Shown here: piece after piece, positions 17,220-26,133 of the stretch | Numbering within the stretch: the first letter of the stretch is position 1 | Layout: each line of letters starts with the position of its first letter | Assembly: GCF_011393335.1 (NCBI RefSeq) | Contig: NZ_CP049865.1 | Span: 2,312,722 to 2,376,721, forward strand | Direction: 5' to 3' | Source of the DNA: Propioniciclava coleopterorum | GTDB lineage: Bacteria; Actinomycetota; Actinomycetes; Propionibacteriales; Propionibacteriaceae | DNA: 64,000 nucleotides | Notes under the pieces: generated by a model | What the model saw: only the letters and a program-made list of their open reading frames with translations | What the model was told of the DNA's origin: nothing | Database searches by the model: none | Translations under genes and position numbers: made by a program

Positions 17220-18311
17220 TCAGGCCGCCGGGAAGCCGATCGCCCGCGCGTGCCGGGCGAAGCGCTCGCCCAGGATCTGGTAGCCCTCGGCGCTGGGGTG
17301 CAGCCCGTCGGGCAGCAGGGCGGCGTCCGAGGGGCCGAGCAGGTCCCGCCCGTCGGTGAAGGTGAGGTGCGCGTCCTCGCGGGCGGCGAGCACCTCGGCG
17401 ATCAGGCCGCGGATCGCGCCCACGCTCAGCGCCCCGTTCACGACGTCCGCCGGGTCGCCCTGCGGGTGCGCCCGGCCCTCGGCATCGAACCAGAGCGGCC
17501 CCGGCCGGTCCTCGCCGTCGGGGAAGGCGATGGGGGAGAGCAGCAGGATCGGCGTGGCGGGCCTGCCCTCGCGGATCGTGTCCAGGAAGCCGTGCAGCGC
17601 CGGCGCGAACGTCCGTGCCGTCATCGTCGCGCCGTTCTGGATGTTGATCCCCACCGCCAGGCTGATCGCGTCGGCGTCCGAGTCGCGCAGCGTGCGGGCC
17701 ACGAACGGGTCCAGCATCGCCTGGCCGCCGAAGCCCAGGCTCTGCAGGCGCAGGCCCAGCCGGCGCGCGGCCAGCGCCGGCCAGGTCAGCAGCGGCCCGG
17801 CCGCGCCCGAGCACTGGCTGATGGAGGACCCGTAGTGCCACCATCGCGTGCGGGTGTCCTCGGGCAGTTCCCGCAGCCCGGACGCGTCCACGCCGGCGAT
17901 CTCGGTGACGCCGCCCGGCGGCAGCCACAGCTCCACGGGGCCCTCCCCGGCCGGCAGCGGCACCCGCACGTCCACGAAGGGGGCGTGGCGGTCCGGGACG
18001 CCGTCGTCGGTGAGCGTGCAGACCCGCTCGAGGGCCGCGGACGCCTCGGCGTCCCCGCGCAGCGCGGTCACGAGCTGCGGCGGCGCCGCCTCGGGGTGGT
18101 AGACGGCCGCCCGCAGCCGCAGCGTCACGGCGTCCGCCGTCGGCCACAGCCGCAGCCGCACGCCCGAGCCGCCCCGGACGCCGCGGTGCATGTCGGCGGG
18201 CACCTGCGGCACGGTCCAGCGGGGGAGCCGGCGCGGGATCACGCCCGTGGGTGTGGCCTCGAGATCCAGCGCGCCCGCGACCTCGATGCGCGGATGGGGG
18301 AGCGTGAGCAT
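17220..18311 (-). CDS. SGNH/GDSL-family esterase
   Basis: Predicted carbohydrate esterase of 363 residues with no signal peptide. An N-terminal beta-sandwich-like region (about 1-150) precedes an SGNH hydrolase domain. Block I is WHYGSSISQ (nucleophile Ser near 163), block II is SLGFGGQ (Gly near 195), block III is GINIQN (Asn 223), and the C-terminal block is DGLHPS (Asp 335, His 338). Enzymes of this architecture often deacetylate oligosaccharides, so removal of acetyl groups from imported xylo-oligosaccharides is a reasonable guess. The start at 18311 is backed by CAGGAGG. It is divergent from the GH2 gene and shares an operator-like sequence with it. Confidence 0.82.
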   Translation of the reverse strand: MLTLPHPRIEVAGALDLEATPTGVIPRRLPRWTVPQVPADMHRGVRGGSGVRLRLWPTADAVTLRLRAAVYHPEAAPPQLVTALRGDAEASAALERVCTLTDDGVPDRHAPFVDVRVPLPAGEGPVELWLPPGGVTEIAGVDASGLRELPEDTRTRWWHYGSSISQCSGAAGPLLTWPALAARRLGLRLQSLGFGGQAMLDPFVARTLRDSDADAISLAVGINIQNGATMTARTFAPALHGFLDTIREGRPATPILLLSPIAFPDGEDRPGPLWFDAEGRAHPQGDPADVVNGALSVGAIRGLIAEVLAAREDAHLTFTDGRDLLGPSDAALLPDGLHPSAEGYQILGERFARHARAIGFPAA

Positions 18312-18324
18312 CGCAGCCTCCTGT

Positions 18325-18336
18325 GAAACGATTTTG
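18325..18336. promoter_or_regulatory. Putative LacI-type operator between esterase and GH2 genes
   Basis: GAAACGATTTTG is an imperfect palindrome centred on CG that resembles the AAAACGTTTT site at 7856. It lies in the 87-bp gap between two divergent hydrolase genes. Confidence 0.35.
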
Positions 18337-18398
18337 TTACGCTGTGATCCTAAAGCCTCGAGCCCGTCCGGCGCCCGCCGCCGCCCAGGAGGAACCCG

Positions 18399-20876
18399 AT
18401 GACCGAGTTCGTCTTCCGTCGCCCGCTCAACACCGACTGGATCTGCACGCGTCCGGCCGGGCACTTCGAACGCGTCACCGGCACCAGGCCTCCCGCCCGG
18501 GCCGTCCGGCTGCCCCACGACGCCATGCGGGACGCCGACCGCACCCCCGACGCCCCCAGCGGCGGCTCGTCGGGTTACTACCCCGGCGGCGCCTGGCGCT
18601 ACGAGCGCGTCCTGGACGTGCCCGCCGAGTGGGCCGGCCGACACGTCGGCCTCACCTTCGACGGCGTCTACGGCAACGCCCGGATCTTCGTCGACGACGT
18701 CCAGGTCGCGCACCGGCCCAACGGGTACGCCCGGTTCCACGTCGAGATCGGCTCGCACCTGGTCCCCGGCACCCCCGCCACCATCCGGGTGGACGTCCGC
18801 ACCGGTCAGGACAGCCGGTGGTACTCCGGCGCGGGCCTGTACCGCGGCGTGGAGCTCGTCGTCGCCGACGGGGTGCACCTGGCGCCCGACGGCGTCGTCG
18901 CGACCACCCCCGAGGTCGACGACGAGTATGCGGCCGTCGAGGTCGTCGCCCACGTCGTCAACGACACCGCACGGCTGCGCGTCGTCCGCGCCCGCTTCGC
19001 CCTCGCGGACGCCGGCGCGCCGGTGGCGGCCGAGGACGCCCCCGTCACCGTGCCCGCGCGCAGCACCATGACGGTGCGCCGCAAGCTGTGGATCCCGAAC
19101 CCGCGCCGCTGGTCGGTCGAGGACCCGCACCGCCACGACCTCGCCGTCCGGCTGTACGACGGCGAGGAGACCCTGGACGAGACCGCGCTGCGCGTCGGCG
19201 TCCGGACGGTGCAGGCCGACCCCTACCGCGGCCTGCGGATCAACGGGACGCCGCTGAAGCTGCGTGGCGCCTGCATCCACCACGACAACGGCGTCCTGGG
19301 CGCCGCCGCGCACCCGGAGGCGGAGGCGCGCAAGATCGCCCGGCTCAAGGCCGCGGGGTTCAACGCGGTGCGCATCTCGCACAACCCCGCCTCCCAGGCG
19401 CTGCTGGAGGCGTGCGACGCCCAGGGCATGCTCGTGATGAACGAGGCCTTCGACGCGTGGGGCGCCGAGAAGAGCCCCACCGACTACGCCGGACACTTCG
19501 ACCGCTGGTGGGCCGACGACCTCGCCGCGCTCGTGGCGTCCTCGGTGAACCACCCCAGCGTGATCATGTACTCCATCGGCAACGAGATCCCCGAGCTGGG
19601 CCGCGCCGACGGGCGGATCACCGGGCGGCTGCTCGCCGAGGAGGTGCGCAGGCTCGACCCGACCCGCCTGGTCACGAACGGCATGCAGATGCTCTTCCTG
19701 GTCGACCTGGACCGGCAGATGGAGGAGGCCGGCGGCCTCAACCAGTTCATGGGCGGTGTGATGGACCGCACCGCCGACGGCGGCCAGGGCTTCGCCGCCG
19801 GCCAGAACGTCCTGGCCACCACCCCGCGGGCGGACGCCGCCGTCGAGGAGGCCTGCTCGGTCCTGGACGTGACCGGCTACAACTACGCCGAGGCGCGCTA
19901 CGCCTACGACGCCGAGCACCGGCCCACCCGGATCAGCGTCGGCTCGGAGACGTTCCCCAGCCGGATCGCGCACAACTGGAACCAGGTCGAGGCGCACCCG
20001 CAGGTGCTGGGCGACTTCACCTGGGTCGGGCACGACTACCTGGGCGAGGCCGGCATCGGCGGGCACGCCTACGCCGAGCAGGGGGCGACCTTCCCCTACG
20101 GCCTGGGCTACCCCAACCTGACCGCGGCGTGCGGCGACCTGGACCTGCTGGGCGAGCCGCTGCCGATCGCCGCCTACCGGGCGCTCGTCTTCGGGCTGCG
20201 CACCGCGCCGGCGATCGCCGTCGAGCGGCCCCAGCACCACGGCTGGACCATCCCGGCGCCGAACGCGTGGCAGTGGACCGACACGATCGCCTCCTGGACG
20301 TGGCCCGGTGCCGAGGGGCTCACCACCATGGTCGAGGTGTACGCCGACGCCGACGAGGTCGAGCTGTTCCTGGACGGCCGCAGCCTCGGTCGCGCGCCGG
20401 TGGGGGACCAGCGCCTCCTCGTGGCCCGCTTCGAGGTCGCCTACGCGCCCGGCGAGCTGGTCGCCGTGGCGCTGCGCGACGGGGCTGAGGTGGGGCGCAC
20501 GTCGCTGGCCACCGCGGGCGAGGTGGCCGCGCTGTCGCTGTCCCGGACCGACGTCGCGCCCGACGGGACGCCGACCGTCGCCGACCTGGACGCCGACGGC
20601 GGGCTGACGTTCGTCACCGCCGAGCTGGTGGACGCCGCGGGCCGCCGCAACACGGGGTCGGACCGACTGCTCCGCGTCGAGGTGAGCGGCCCCGGCGAGC
20701 TGATCGGGCTGGGTAGCGGCGCCCCGCGCACCGAGGAGCGGTTCGACGCGTCGCAGGTGACCAGCCACGACGGCCGCGCCATGGCCGTCGTCCGCGCCAC
20801 CGGCCCCGGCGAGATCGTCGTCCGCTTCGCCGACGCCGACGGGCTCGCCGCCGAGGTGGTCGTCCCGGCCGTCTGA
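18399..20876 (+). CDS. Glycoside hydrolase family 2 (beta-galactosidase/beta-glucuronidase type)
   Basis: Family 2 glycosidase of 825 residues, cytosolic since no signal peptide is seen. In order there is a sugar-binding jelly roll (about 1-170, with SSGYYPGGAWRYER), an immunoglobulin-like domain, and the TIM barrel starting near LRINGTPLKLRGACIHHDNG. The acid/base Glu is in IGNEIPE (Glu 396) and the likely nucleophile is in VGSETFPSR (Glu 517). A C-terminal DUF4982-like and Ig-like part extends from about 620. Family 2 covers several activities, so the substrate is open; in this cluster a xylan side-chain sugar such as galactose is plausible. AGGAGG precedes the ATG. Confidence 0.88.
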   Translation: MTEFVFRRPLNTDWICTRPAGHFERVTGTRPPARAVRLPHDAMRDADRTPDAPSGGSSGYYPGGAWRYERVLDVPAEWAGRHVGLTFDGVYGNARIFVDDVQVAHRPNGYARFHVEIGSHLVPGTPATIRVDVRTGQDSRWYSGAGLYRGVELVVADGVHLAPDGVVATTPEVDDEYAAVEVVAHVVNDTARLRVVRARFALADAGAPVAAEDAPVTVPARSTMTVRRKLWIPNPRRWSVEDPHRHDLAVRLYDGEETLDETALRVGVRTVQADPYRGLRINGTPLKLRGACIHHDNGVLGAAAHPEAEARKIARLKAAGFNAVRISHNPASQALLEACDAQGMLVMNEAFDAWGAEKSPTDYAGHFDRWWADDLAALVASSVNHPSVIMYSIGNEIPELGRADGRITGRLLAEEVRRLDPTRLVTNGMQMLFLVDLDRQMEEAGGLNQFMGGVMDRTADGGQGFAAGQNVLATTPRADAAVEEACSVLDVTGYNYAEARYAYDAEHRPTRISVGSETFPSRIAHNWNQVEAHPQVLGDFTWVGHDYLGEAGIGGHAYAEQGATFPYGLGYPNLTAACGDLDLLGEPLPIAAYRALVFGLRTAPAIAVERPQHHGWTIPAPNAWQWTDTIASWTWPGAEGLTTMVEVYADADEVELFLDGRSLGRAPVGDQRLLVARFEVAYAPGELVAVALRDGAEVGRTSLATAGEVAALSLSRTDVAPDGTPTVADLDADGGLTFVTAELVDAAGRRNTGSDRLLRVEVSGPGELIGLGSGAPRTEERFDASQVTSHDGRAMAVVRATGPGEIVVRFADADGLAAEVVVPAV

Positions 20877-20889
20877 GCCCACGACGCCC

Positions 20890-20924
20890 AACGGCGCCGG
20901 CCCCGCGAGGGGGCCGGCGCCGTT
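20890..20924. terminator. Bidirectional terminator hairpin (GH2 / xylA)
   Basis: A perfect 15-bp stem (20890-20904 with 20910-20924) with a 5-nt loop lies between the convergent GH2 and xylA genes. The stem ends in AA/TT, so each strand has only a minimal T run. Confidence 0.75.
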
Positions 20925-20940
20925 GCGCGTGCGGGGAGCG

Positions 20941-22119
20941 TCAGCCGATCAGGTGCATCAGCGCGAGCTGGTGCAGGTTGACGTAGTGGTAGTCGCGCTC
21001 GGCGGCCGCGTCCACGTCGAACGCCTCGTCCTTGGCCAGGAAGTCGGCCACCGACTCGCCCTCGGCGAGCGTGGGCTCGGCCAGGTCGTAGACGCCGGAC
21101 AGCTTCATGGCCTCCTGCACGGCCGGGTCGGCGCGGAAGGCCTTCGCCTTCTCCGCCAGCTGCAGGTAGGTCTCCATGTTGGCCGCCGCCGACTCCCACA
21201 CGCCGGCCATGCCGTCGGTGCGCGACGGCTTGTAGTCGAAGTGCACCGGGCCGGTGTAGACGTGGGCGTCCGGGGTGGCCGCGAAGCCGTTGACCAGCAG
21301 GTCGACCGTGAAGAACGCGCTGAGCAGGTCGCCGTGGCCGAAGACCAGGTCCTGGTCGTACTTCGGGCCGTGCTGGCCGTTGAGGTCGATGTGGAACAGC
21401 TTGTCGCAGTACAGCGCCTGGGCCAGGCCGTGGGTGTAGTTCAGGCCCGCCATCTGCTCGTGGCCCACCTCGGGGTTCAGGCCGACGATGTCGCCGTGCT
21501 CCAGCGTGGCGATCAGGCCCAGGGCATGACCGATCGTGGGCAGGAAGATGTCGCCGCGGGGCTCGTTCGGCTTGGGCTCCAGGCCGATGCGCAGGTTGTA
21601 GCCCTTGTCCTTGATGTACCCGGCGACGGTGTCCAGGCCCTCGGCGTAGCGGGCGTGCGCGGCGTAGAGGTCCTTGGACGAGTCGTACTCCGCGCCCTCG
21701 CGGCCGCCCCACATCACGAAGGTCTCGGCGCCGAGCTCGGCGGCCAGGTCGACGTTCTTGAGCACCTTGCGCAGGCCGAAGCGGCGCACGGAGCGGTCGT
21801 TGGAGGTGAAGCCGCCGTCCTTGAACACCGGGTGGGTGAACGTGTTGGTGGTGACCATCTCGATCACCAGGCCGGCCTTGTCGGCGGCGTCCTTCAGCTG
21901 CCCGACGATCCGGGCGCGGGTCGCGTCGTCGGCGTCGAACGGGAAGACGTCGTTGTCGTGGAACGTGATGCCCCAGGCGCCGAGCTCGGCGAGCTTGTCG
22001 CTGTACTCCCAGGGATCGAGCGTCGGGCGCGTGTTGACGCCGAAGGGATCCGTGCCGGTCCAGCCGACCGTCCAGAGCCCGAACGAGAACTTGTCCTCGG
22101 GAGTTGGTTTCCGCACCAT
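20941..22119 (-). CDS. xylA: Xylose isomerase
   Basis: Cytosolic enzyme of 392 residues converting D-xylose to D-xylulose with two divalent metals. Typical actinobacterial group I motifs are [10 protein letters not shown] near the start, [11 protein letters not shown] with the catalytic His, GGREGAEYD, and [12 protein letters not shown] with the metal-binding Glu and Lys. [15 protein letters not shown] and [16 protein letters not shown] are also present. AAGGAGG precedes the ATG at 22119. It is divergent from the ROK regulator, the usual xylA-xylR arrangement. XylB, the next step, is encoded at 5279-6712 with a matching promoter. Confidence 0.97.
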   Translation of the reverse strand: MVRKPTPEDKFSFGLWTVGWTGTDPFGVNTRPTLDPWEYSDKLAELGAWGITFHDNDVFPFDADDATRARIVGQLKDAADKAGLVIEMVTTNTFTHPVFKDGGFTSNDRSVRRFGLRKVLKNVDLAAELGAETFVMWGGREGAEYDSSKDLYAAHARYAEGLDTVAGYIKDKGYNLRIGLEPKPNEPRGDIFLPTIGHALGLIATLEHGDIVGLNPEVGHEQMAGLNYTHGLAQALYCDKLFHIDLNGQHGPKYDQDLVFGHGDLLSAFFTVDLLVNGFAATPDAHVYTGPVHFDYKPSRTDGMAGVWESAAANMETYLQLAEKAKAFRADPAVQEAMKLSGVYDLAEPTLAEGESVADFLAKDEAFDVDAAAERDYHYVNLHQLALMHLIG

Positions 22120-22135
22120 GTCTGAAGCCTCCTTG

Positions 22136-22181
22136 CTTTTGTATTTTCAAAAAACTTATACTGTGCATGCTCTACAGTCAA
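22136..22181 (-). promoter_or_regulatory. xylA promoter with putative XylR operator
   Basis: On the minus strand TTGACT (22176-22181), 15 bp, then TATAAG (22155-22160) and, 4 bp on, TTGAAAATACAAAAG (22136-22150). The last element shares 10 of 15 positions with the site at the same place before xylB. Confidence 0.5.
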
Positions 22182-22252
22182 GGGCAATCGCACGGACCCG
22201 ACGCCGACCCCGAAGCCTGGCGCGCGGCCGATCAGGAGACGATGGAGGAGCA

Positions 22253-23473
22253 GTGGCCAGCTATCGCGTGGGGCGTCCCGTGCCCGACGAGCGCCCCGAC
22301 GCGGTGCGCCAGTCGAGCCTGCGGTCGCTCAACCTCGCCACCGTCATCCAGCGCGTGTTCGGGGCGTCGGCGCCCCTGTCGCGCGCCGACGTCGCCGCCG
22401 ACACGGGCCTGACCCGCTCGACGGTGTCGCGGCTGGCCGACGACCTGATCGCCGGTGGCCTCATCTCCGAGAGCGAGCCGCAGACCGACGGCCAGCGCGG
22501 CCGCCCCGCCGTGCCGCTCGTGCCGGCGGGGCTCACGTGGTTCGCGCTGGGGCTCGAGATCAATGTCGGTCGGCTGTCGGCGCGCGTGATCGACCTGACC
22601 GGGCAGACGCTGGCCTCCGAGGTGGCCGACGTCGACCTGCGCGACTCCCAGGCCGAGCCGGTGATCGCGCAGTTGGGGGAGATGGCGCGGCGCGTCCTGT
22701 CCTCGGCGGACGTCGGCACCACGCTGGCGGGCGTCCAGGTGGCGCTGCCCGGCCTGGTGGACGTCGACGCCGGCGTCCTGTTGCGGGCGCCCAACCTGGG
22801 CTGGTGGGACGTGCGTCCGCGCGAGGCCCTCGCCGCAGCCCTCGACCTCGACCCCGCCCTGATCGGGGTCGGCAACGAGGCCGACTTCGCGGCCGAGACG
22901 ATCGCCTGGGACGCCCCGGGCCGGCCCTCGGACATCGGCGAGTTCCTCTACGTCTCCGGCGAGGTCGGCATCGGGTCGGCCCTGGTCACCTCGGGCAAGG
23001 CGATGGCCGGCGGCCACGGCTGGGCCGGCGAGATCGGGCACGTCTGCGTCGACCGGCACGGCCCGGTCTGCGCGTGCGGGGCGCGCGGGTGCCTCGAGGC
23101 GTACGTCGGGCAGGCCGCGCTGAGCGCGACGGCCGGCACCCGCGACACCGACGAACTGATCGAGCGGCTCGCGGCCGGCGACGCCCGCGCGCTGGAGGCC
23201 GTGACGGAGGCCGCCGAGACCCTGGGCGTCGTCCTGGCCGGCGCGCTGAACCTGCTGGACGTCGCCCGCGTCGTGCTCGGCGGTCACCTGGGACGCCTGG
23301 CCGCGCACCTCATCCCCGGCATCGAGACCGAACTGCAGCGCCGCGTGGTGGGGGCGCCGTTCGAGGCGCTGTCGGTGACCTCGGTGCCCGACGACCGCGA
23401 CATGCCCTCCCTCGGCGCCGCCTACGTGGCGCTGCATCGCGTCCTGGACGACCCCGCCCCCTGGCTGGCCTGA
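22253..23473 (+). CDS. xylR: ROK-family transcriptional regulator (XylR-like)
   Basis: Repressor of 406 residues with an N-terminal winged helix-turn-helix (about 25-75, with ADVAADTGLTRSTVSRLADD) and a C-terminal ROK sugar-binding domain. The ROK zinc motif is CACGARGCLE (Cys 273, 275, 280), and the acidic sugar-site residues are in GHGWAGEIGHVCVD. The GTG at 22253 has GGAGG 5-7 nt upstream; earlier in-frame codons run back into xylA regulatory sequence. Being divergent from xylA, it most likely represses xylA and xylB until xylose binds. Confidence 0.88.
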   Translation: MASYRVGRPVPDERPDAVRQSSLRSLNLATVIQRVFGASAPLSRADVAADTGLTRSTVSRLADDLIAGGLISESEPQTDGQRGRPAVPLVPAGLTWFALGLEINVGRLSARVIDLTGQTLASEVADVDLRDSQAEPVIAQLGEMARRVLSSADVGTTLAGVQVALPGLVDVDAGVLLRAPNLGWWDVRPREALAAALDLDPALIGVGNEADFAAETIAWDAPGRPSDIGEFLYVSGEVGIGSALVTSGKAMAGGHGWAGEIGHVCVDRHGPVCACGARGCLEAYVGQAALSATAGTRDTDELIERLAAGDARALEAVTEAAETLGVVLAGALNLLDVARVVLGGHLGRLAAHLIPGIETELQRRVVGAPFEALSVTSVPDDRDMPSLGAAYVALHRVLDDPAPWLA

Positions 23474-23539
23474 GTCTGACCGGCCTGAGTCGGGCCGACC
23501 TGAGTGTGGCGGCCTGAGCCTGGCTGACCTGTGTCGCCT
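23467..23539 (+). repeat. Five imperfect 15-nt tandem repeats at the xylR stop codon
   Basis: The unit GGCCTGAGTCTGACC recurs about five times with changes (13-15 nt each), beginning with the last Ala codon and stop of the ROK gene. Most copies carry TGA in the same relative place. Confidence 0.65.
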
Positions 23540-23551
23540 AGCGCGCCGGAA

Positions 23552-23628
23552 CGGACGCCGCCCTCGCGCCGTCCGGCGCGGCTGCCCGGCTGGGCACCCG
23601 CACCGGCGTCACGCGAGGGCGGCGTCCG
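23552..23628. terminator. 17-bp inverted repeat with 43-nt spacer between convergent genes
   Basis: 23552-23568 pairs perfectly with 23612-23628. The spacer has smaller hairpins, such as TGCCC/GGGCA. It separates the ROK gene (+) and the beta-helix gene (-) and likely ends both transcripts. The design resembles the repeat at 5045-5133. Confidence 0.6.
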
Positions 23629-23637
23629 GGGTCCGGC

Positions 23638-25625
23638 TCAGTCCTCGGGCCAGATCGTCACCTCGTTGCGGCCCGCGGTGAGGCCGAACAGCGGGCCGGC
23701 GACGGCGGGCGCGTCGCGCCGCTCCCCGAGGAGGTCGACGTCGAGCACCAGCGGCGAGCCGTCCGGGTTGTCGAACTCGGCGTCCACCATGCGCACGCGC
23801 GGCAGGTCGGCCGTCGTGACGACGCCGAACCGGTGGTCGGCGACGGCCGCCGGCAGGGTGATCCCCAGCGTGACGACGCCGTCGACGTCGGTGACCCGCA
23901 CGTCGGCGTCCTCGTCGCTGACGACCGCGCCGGTCTCGCCGGCGTAGGGCCGGGCGCCGCCGAGGTAGACGTTGTCGCGCAGGTACACCGGGTTCTTGAG
24001 GTTCCAGTAGACGTTGACGTCGCCCGGGAGCGCGGCGCGCACCGCCCCCATGTACTCCTCGAACGAGGCCGGGTGGCCGTCGTAGATGCCGGTGCCGTAG
24101 GTGATGAGCGCGTCCGGCCACAGCTTCGCGTCGTACGCCTGCGCGACCTCGGTCGGGTCGCCGCCGTTGCCGACGAACACGTTGCCGATCCAGCGGTCGT
24201 CGCCGCCGTAGATGGACGCGTACCCGGCGACCTCCGTCGAGTGCGGGACATGGTAGGGCGTCGGACGCTCCATCACGGGCTGCAGCAACACGGTGCCGGC
24301 CACGAGGTTGCCCACGTAGGCGCCGCCGTCGCTCATCGTCTCGATGGCCGCGGGGGAGGCGAACACGTTGTGGTCGACCACGTAGGGCCCGTGCGACACC
24401 TCGACGTAGAGGTCGCGGCTGTTGCCGTGCAGCACGTTGCGGGAGATCCGCGTGCCCTGGGTCTGCCAGTCGCTCCAGATCCCGAGCGCGCAGTCGTGGA
24501 TGTGGTTGCCGACGATCTGGACGTCGATGGCGGCGTGCAGCTTGATGCCGCCGATCTCGTGGCCGTAGAACTCCCGCTTGGTGGCGACCGTGTGGATCTC
24601 GTTGCCCTCGATCGTGCTGAATACGCAGCCCAGGTGCCCGACGATGCCGTTCTGGCCGCAGTCGTGGATCAGGTTGTTCCGCACGATGTGCGAGCCGATC
24701 CGCTCCTTGTTCCAGCCGTACTGCCGCGCCGTGAAGACCGACTCGAGCTGGTACTGGTAGCCGGGCTTGTCGAGGCGGTGGGTGAAGTAGTTGTCGCCCG
24801 TCGAGGCCTCCTTGCCCAGCGACACCGCCGAGCACTTGGCGTCGTGGATGTGGTTGTCCTCGATGATCCAGCCCTTGGCCCAGTTGGGGCCGATCAGGCC
24901 CGGCTGGTCGGCCGTCGGGGGCGCCCACGGGGTCGCGGCGTGCGCCAGCTCGAAGCCCCGCACCGTGATCCAGTCGACGTGGTTGCGGCGCGGGTAGAAC
25001 ACCGAGCGGCGCACGTTGATCTCGACCAGGGCGGCGCGGGGGTCGGCGTCGCCCACGTTCACCCGGATCGTCGTCTCGTCGGTGCCGACTTCGGCGTGCC
25101 AGACCAGCAGCGTCCGGTCCGGGTCGGCGATCGGCATCACCTGGCCGGTCCGGTCGTCGACCACGGTCTCGCGCCGCTCGGGGACCGGAGCGCGTCGAGG
25201 TCGCCCGCCTCGTACAGGCTCACCCCGTCGAGGTAGACGTCGCCCAGATGGACGCGGGTGCCCGGCTCGAGCGGCCGCACCACCCAGTCACCCGCCAGTT
25301 CGATGGCGAACGGGTTCCAGTCGCCGAACAGGGCGTTGGGCACCGACGCGCGCCAGACCCCGTCGCCCTCGTCCTCCCAGCCGGTCACGGCCTCGGAGCC
25401 CTTGATGACGACGTGCTCGCCCTCGGCGGCGGCGTAGGTGATGCGCCGGCTGTCGCTCAGGCCGCCCCGACGGGGGTCGACCCACTCGCGGTACTCGCCG
25501 CCGTGCACCAGGACGGTGTCCCCGGGGAGGGCGAGTTGCGCGGCGTGGTTGATGGTCCGCCAGGGCGTCGCCTCGCTGCCGTCGGCTTGGTCCGACCCGC
25601 TCGTGCTGACGTGATAGACGGTCAT
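23638..25625 (-). pseudogene. Right-handed parallel beta-helix protein, apparent frameshift
   Basis: Predicted carbohydrate-active beta-helix protein of about 662 residues if repaired. The N-terminal part (ATG at 25625) reads MTVYHVSTSGSDQADGSEA and WRTINHAAQLALPGDTVLVHGGEYRE, a typical start for Pel9A-like or DUF1565-type proteins. After about residue 150 the frame changes at the GGGG run 25180-25183; one extra base restores PERRETVVDDRTGQ onward to 23638. The later part has repeated NxIHD coils such as IIEDNHIHDAKCSAVSLG and NNLIHDCGQNGIVGHLG. No clear signal peptide is seen. It may be a polysaccharide lyase, epimerase or binding protein. It stands in a decaying region, so true loss is possible here, although the break type matches the other suspected assembly errors. 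Confidence 0.75.
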
Positions 25626-25641
25626 GGCTTCCTTTCATCGT

Positions 25642-25666
25642 GGCGCGCCCCACGGTGGGGCGCGCC
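25642..25666 (-). terminator. Hairpin before the beta-helix gene
   Basis: GGCGCGCCCCA (25642-25652) pairs perfectly with TGGGGCGCGCC (25656-25666) around a 3-nt loop. It sits between the permease remnant and the beta-helix gene on the same strand and has no T tract. Confidence 0.5.
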
Positions 25667-25674
25667 GGTGGGTG

Positions 25675-25838
25675 TCACTTTCCGATGCCGGCGGTGAGGC
25701 CGCTGAGGAGTTGGCGGCGTCCGACGATGTAGAGCAGCAGGATGGGCAGCGTCGAGAGGACGACGGCGGCCAGGACGGCCGGGATGTTCACCTGGTACTC
25801 GCCCAGGACGGCCCACAGGCCCAGCGGGCATGACCCGC
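25675..25838 (-). pseudogene. Remnant of a sugar ABC transporter permease (C-terminus only)
   Basis: About 53 codons match the C-terminal end of a MalG-like CUT1 permease: PLGLWAVLGEYQVN, a hydrophobic helix VLAAVVLSTLPILLLYIVG, and the closing RRQLLSGLTAGIGK. Upstream of about 25838 the homology stops abruptly and no other helix or coupling loop is found in any frame. This looks like the stump of a second importer operon that once preceded the beta-helix gene, cut by a deletion or rearrangement. Confidence 0.75.
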
Positions 25839-26120
25839 AGGTTTTGTTCTCCGAAGATACCAAATGCTGCGCAGCTTGTGAAAGGGTTTAGTTGCGCGGA
25901 TAGACCGATTCAAAACACCTTGTCAGACGCGGTGTGAGGCGCGGCAGGTAGGTCGGGAAACCGATCACCCGGCGAGGAAAGCGGTACCCCGTATGCGCCT
26001 GCCGGGCCACCAGTGCCGACCGCATTTTGAGTGATGACGACTAGATAACGATCCAGATCCCCCCGGCGCTCGCGTTTCCCGGCGGAGCGCGCCCGGTCGA
26101 GGGTCGCGCCCCTGCATCGG
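25839..26120. other. Gene-free, lower-GC gap upstream of purD
   Basis: No open frame with family features, no tRNA and no clear mobile-element end was found. Base composition is visibly less GC-rich than its surroundings, with runs such as GTGAAAGGGTTTAG. It borders the broken permease and is probably the scar of a deletion. Confidence 0.5.
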
Positions 26121-26126
26121 TAGGCT
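26121..26126 (+). promoter_or_regulatory. -10 box of purD (leaderless)
   Basis: TAGGCT ends 7 nt before the ATG at 26134, leaving no room for a ribosome site. Confidence 0.5.
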
Positions 26127-26133
26127 CCGCCCC

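Noticed and set aside
17220-20891. 1223-codon minus-strand open frame across the GH2 gene
   Set aside because: Only its last 363 codons (the SGNH esterase) are real. The rest mirrors the GH2 gene and lacks any domain.
23467-23539. Tandem repeats as a CRISPR remnant or pentapeptide-repeat gene
   Set aside because: Units are contiguous without spacers, and the alternative reading frame is only a short extension of the regulator frame.
25839-26120. Possible tRNA or attachment site at the deletion scar
   Set aside because: Short stretches look like a tRNA 3' end, but no cloverleaf can be folded and no integrase is nearby.
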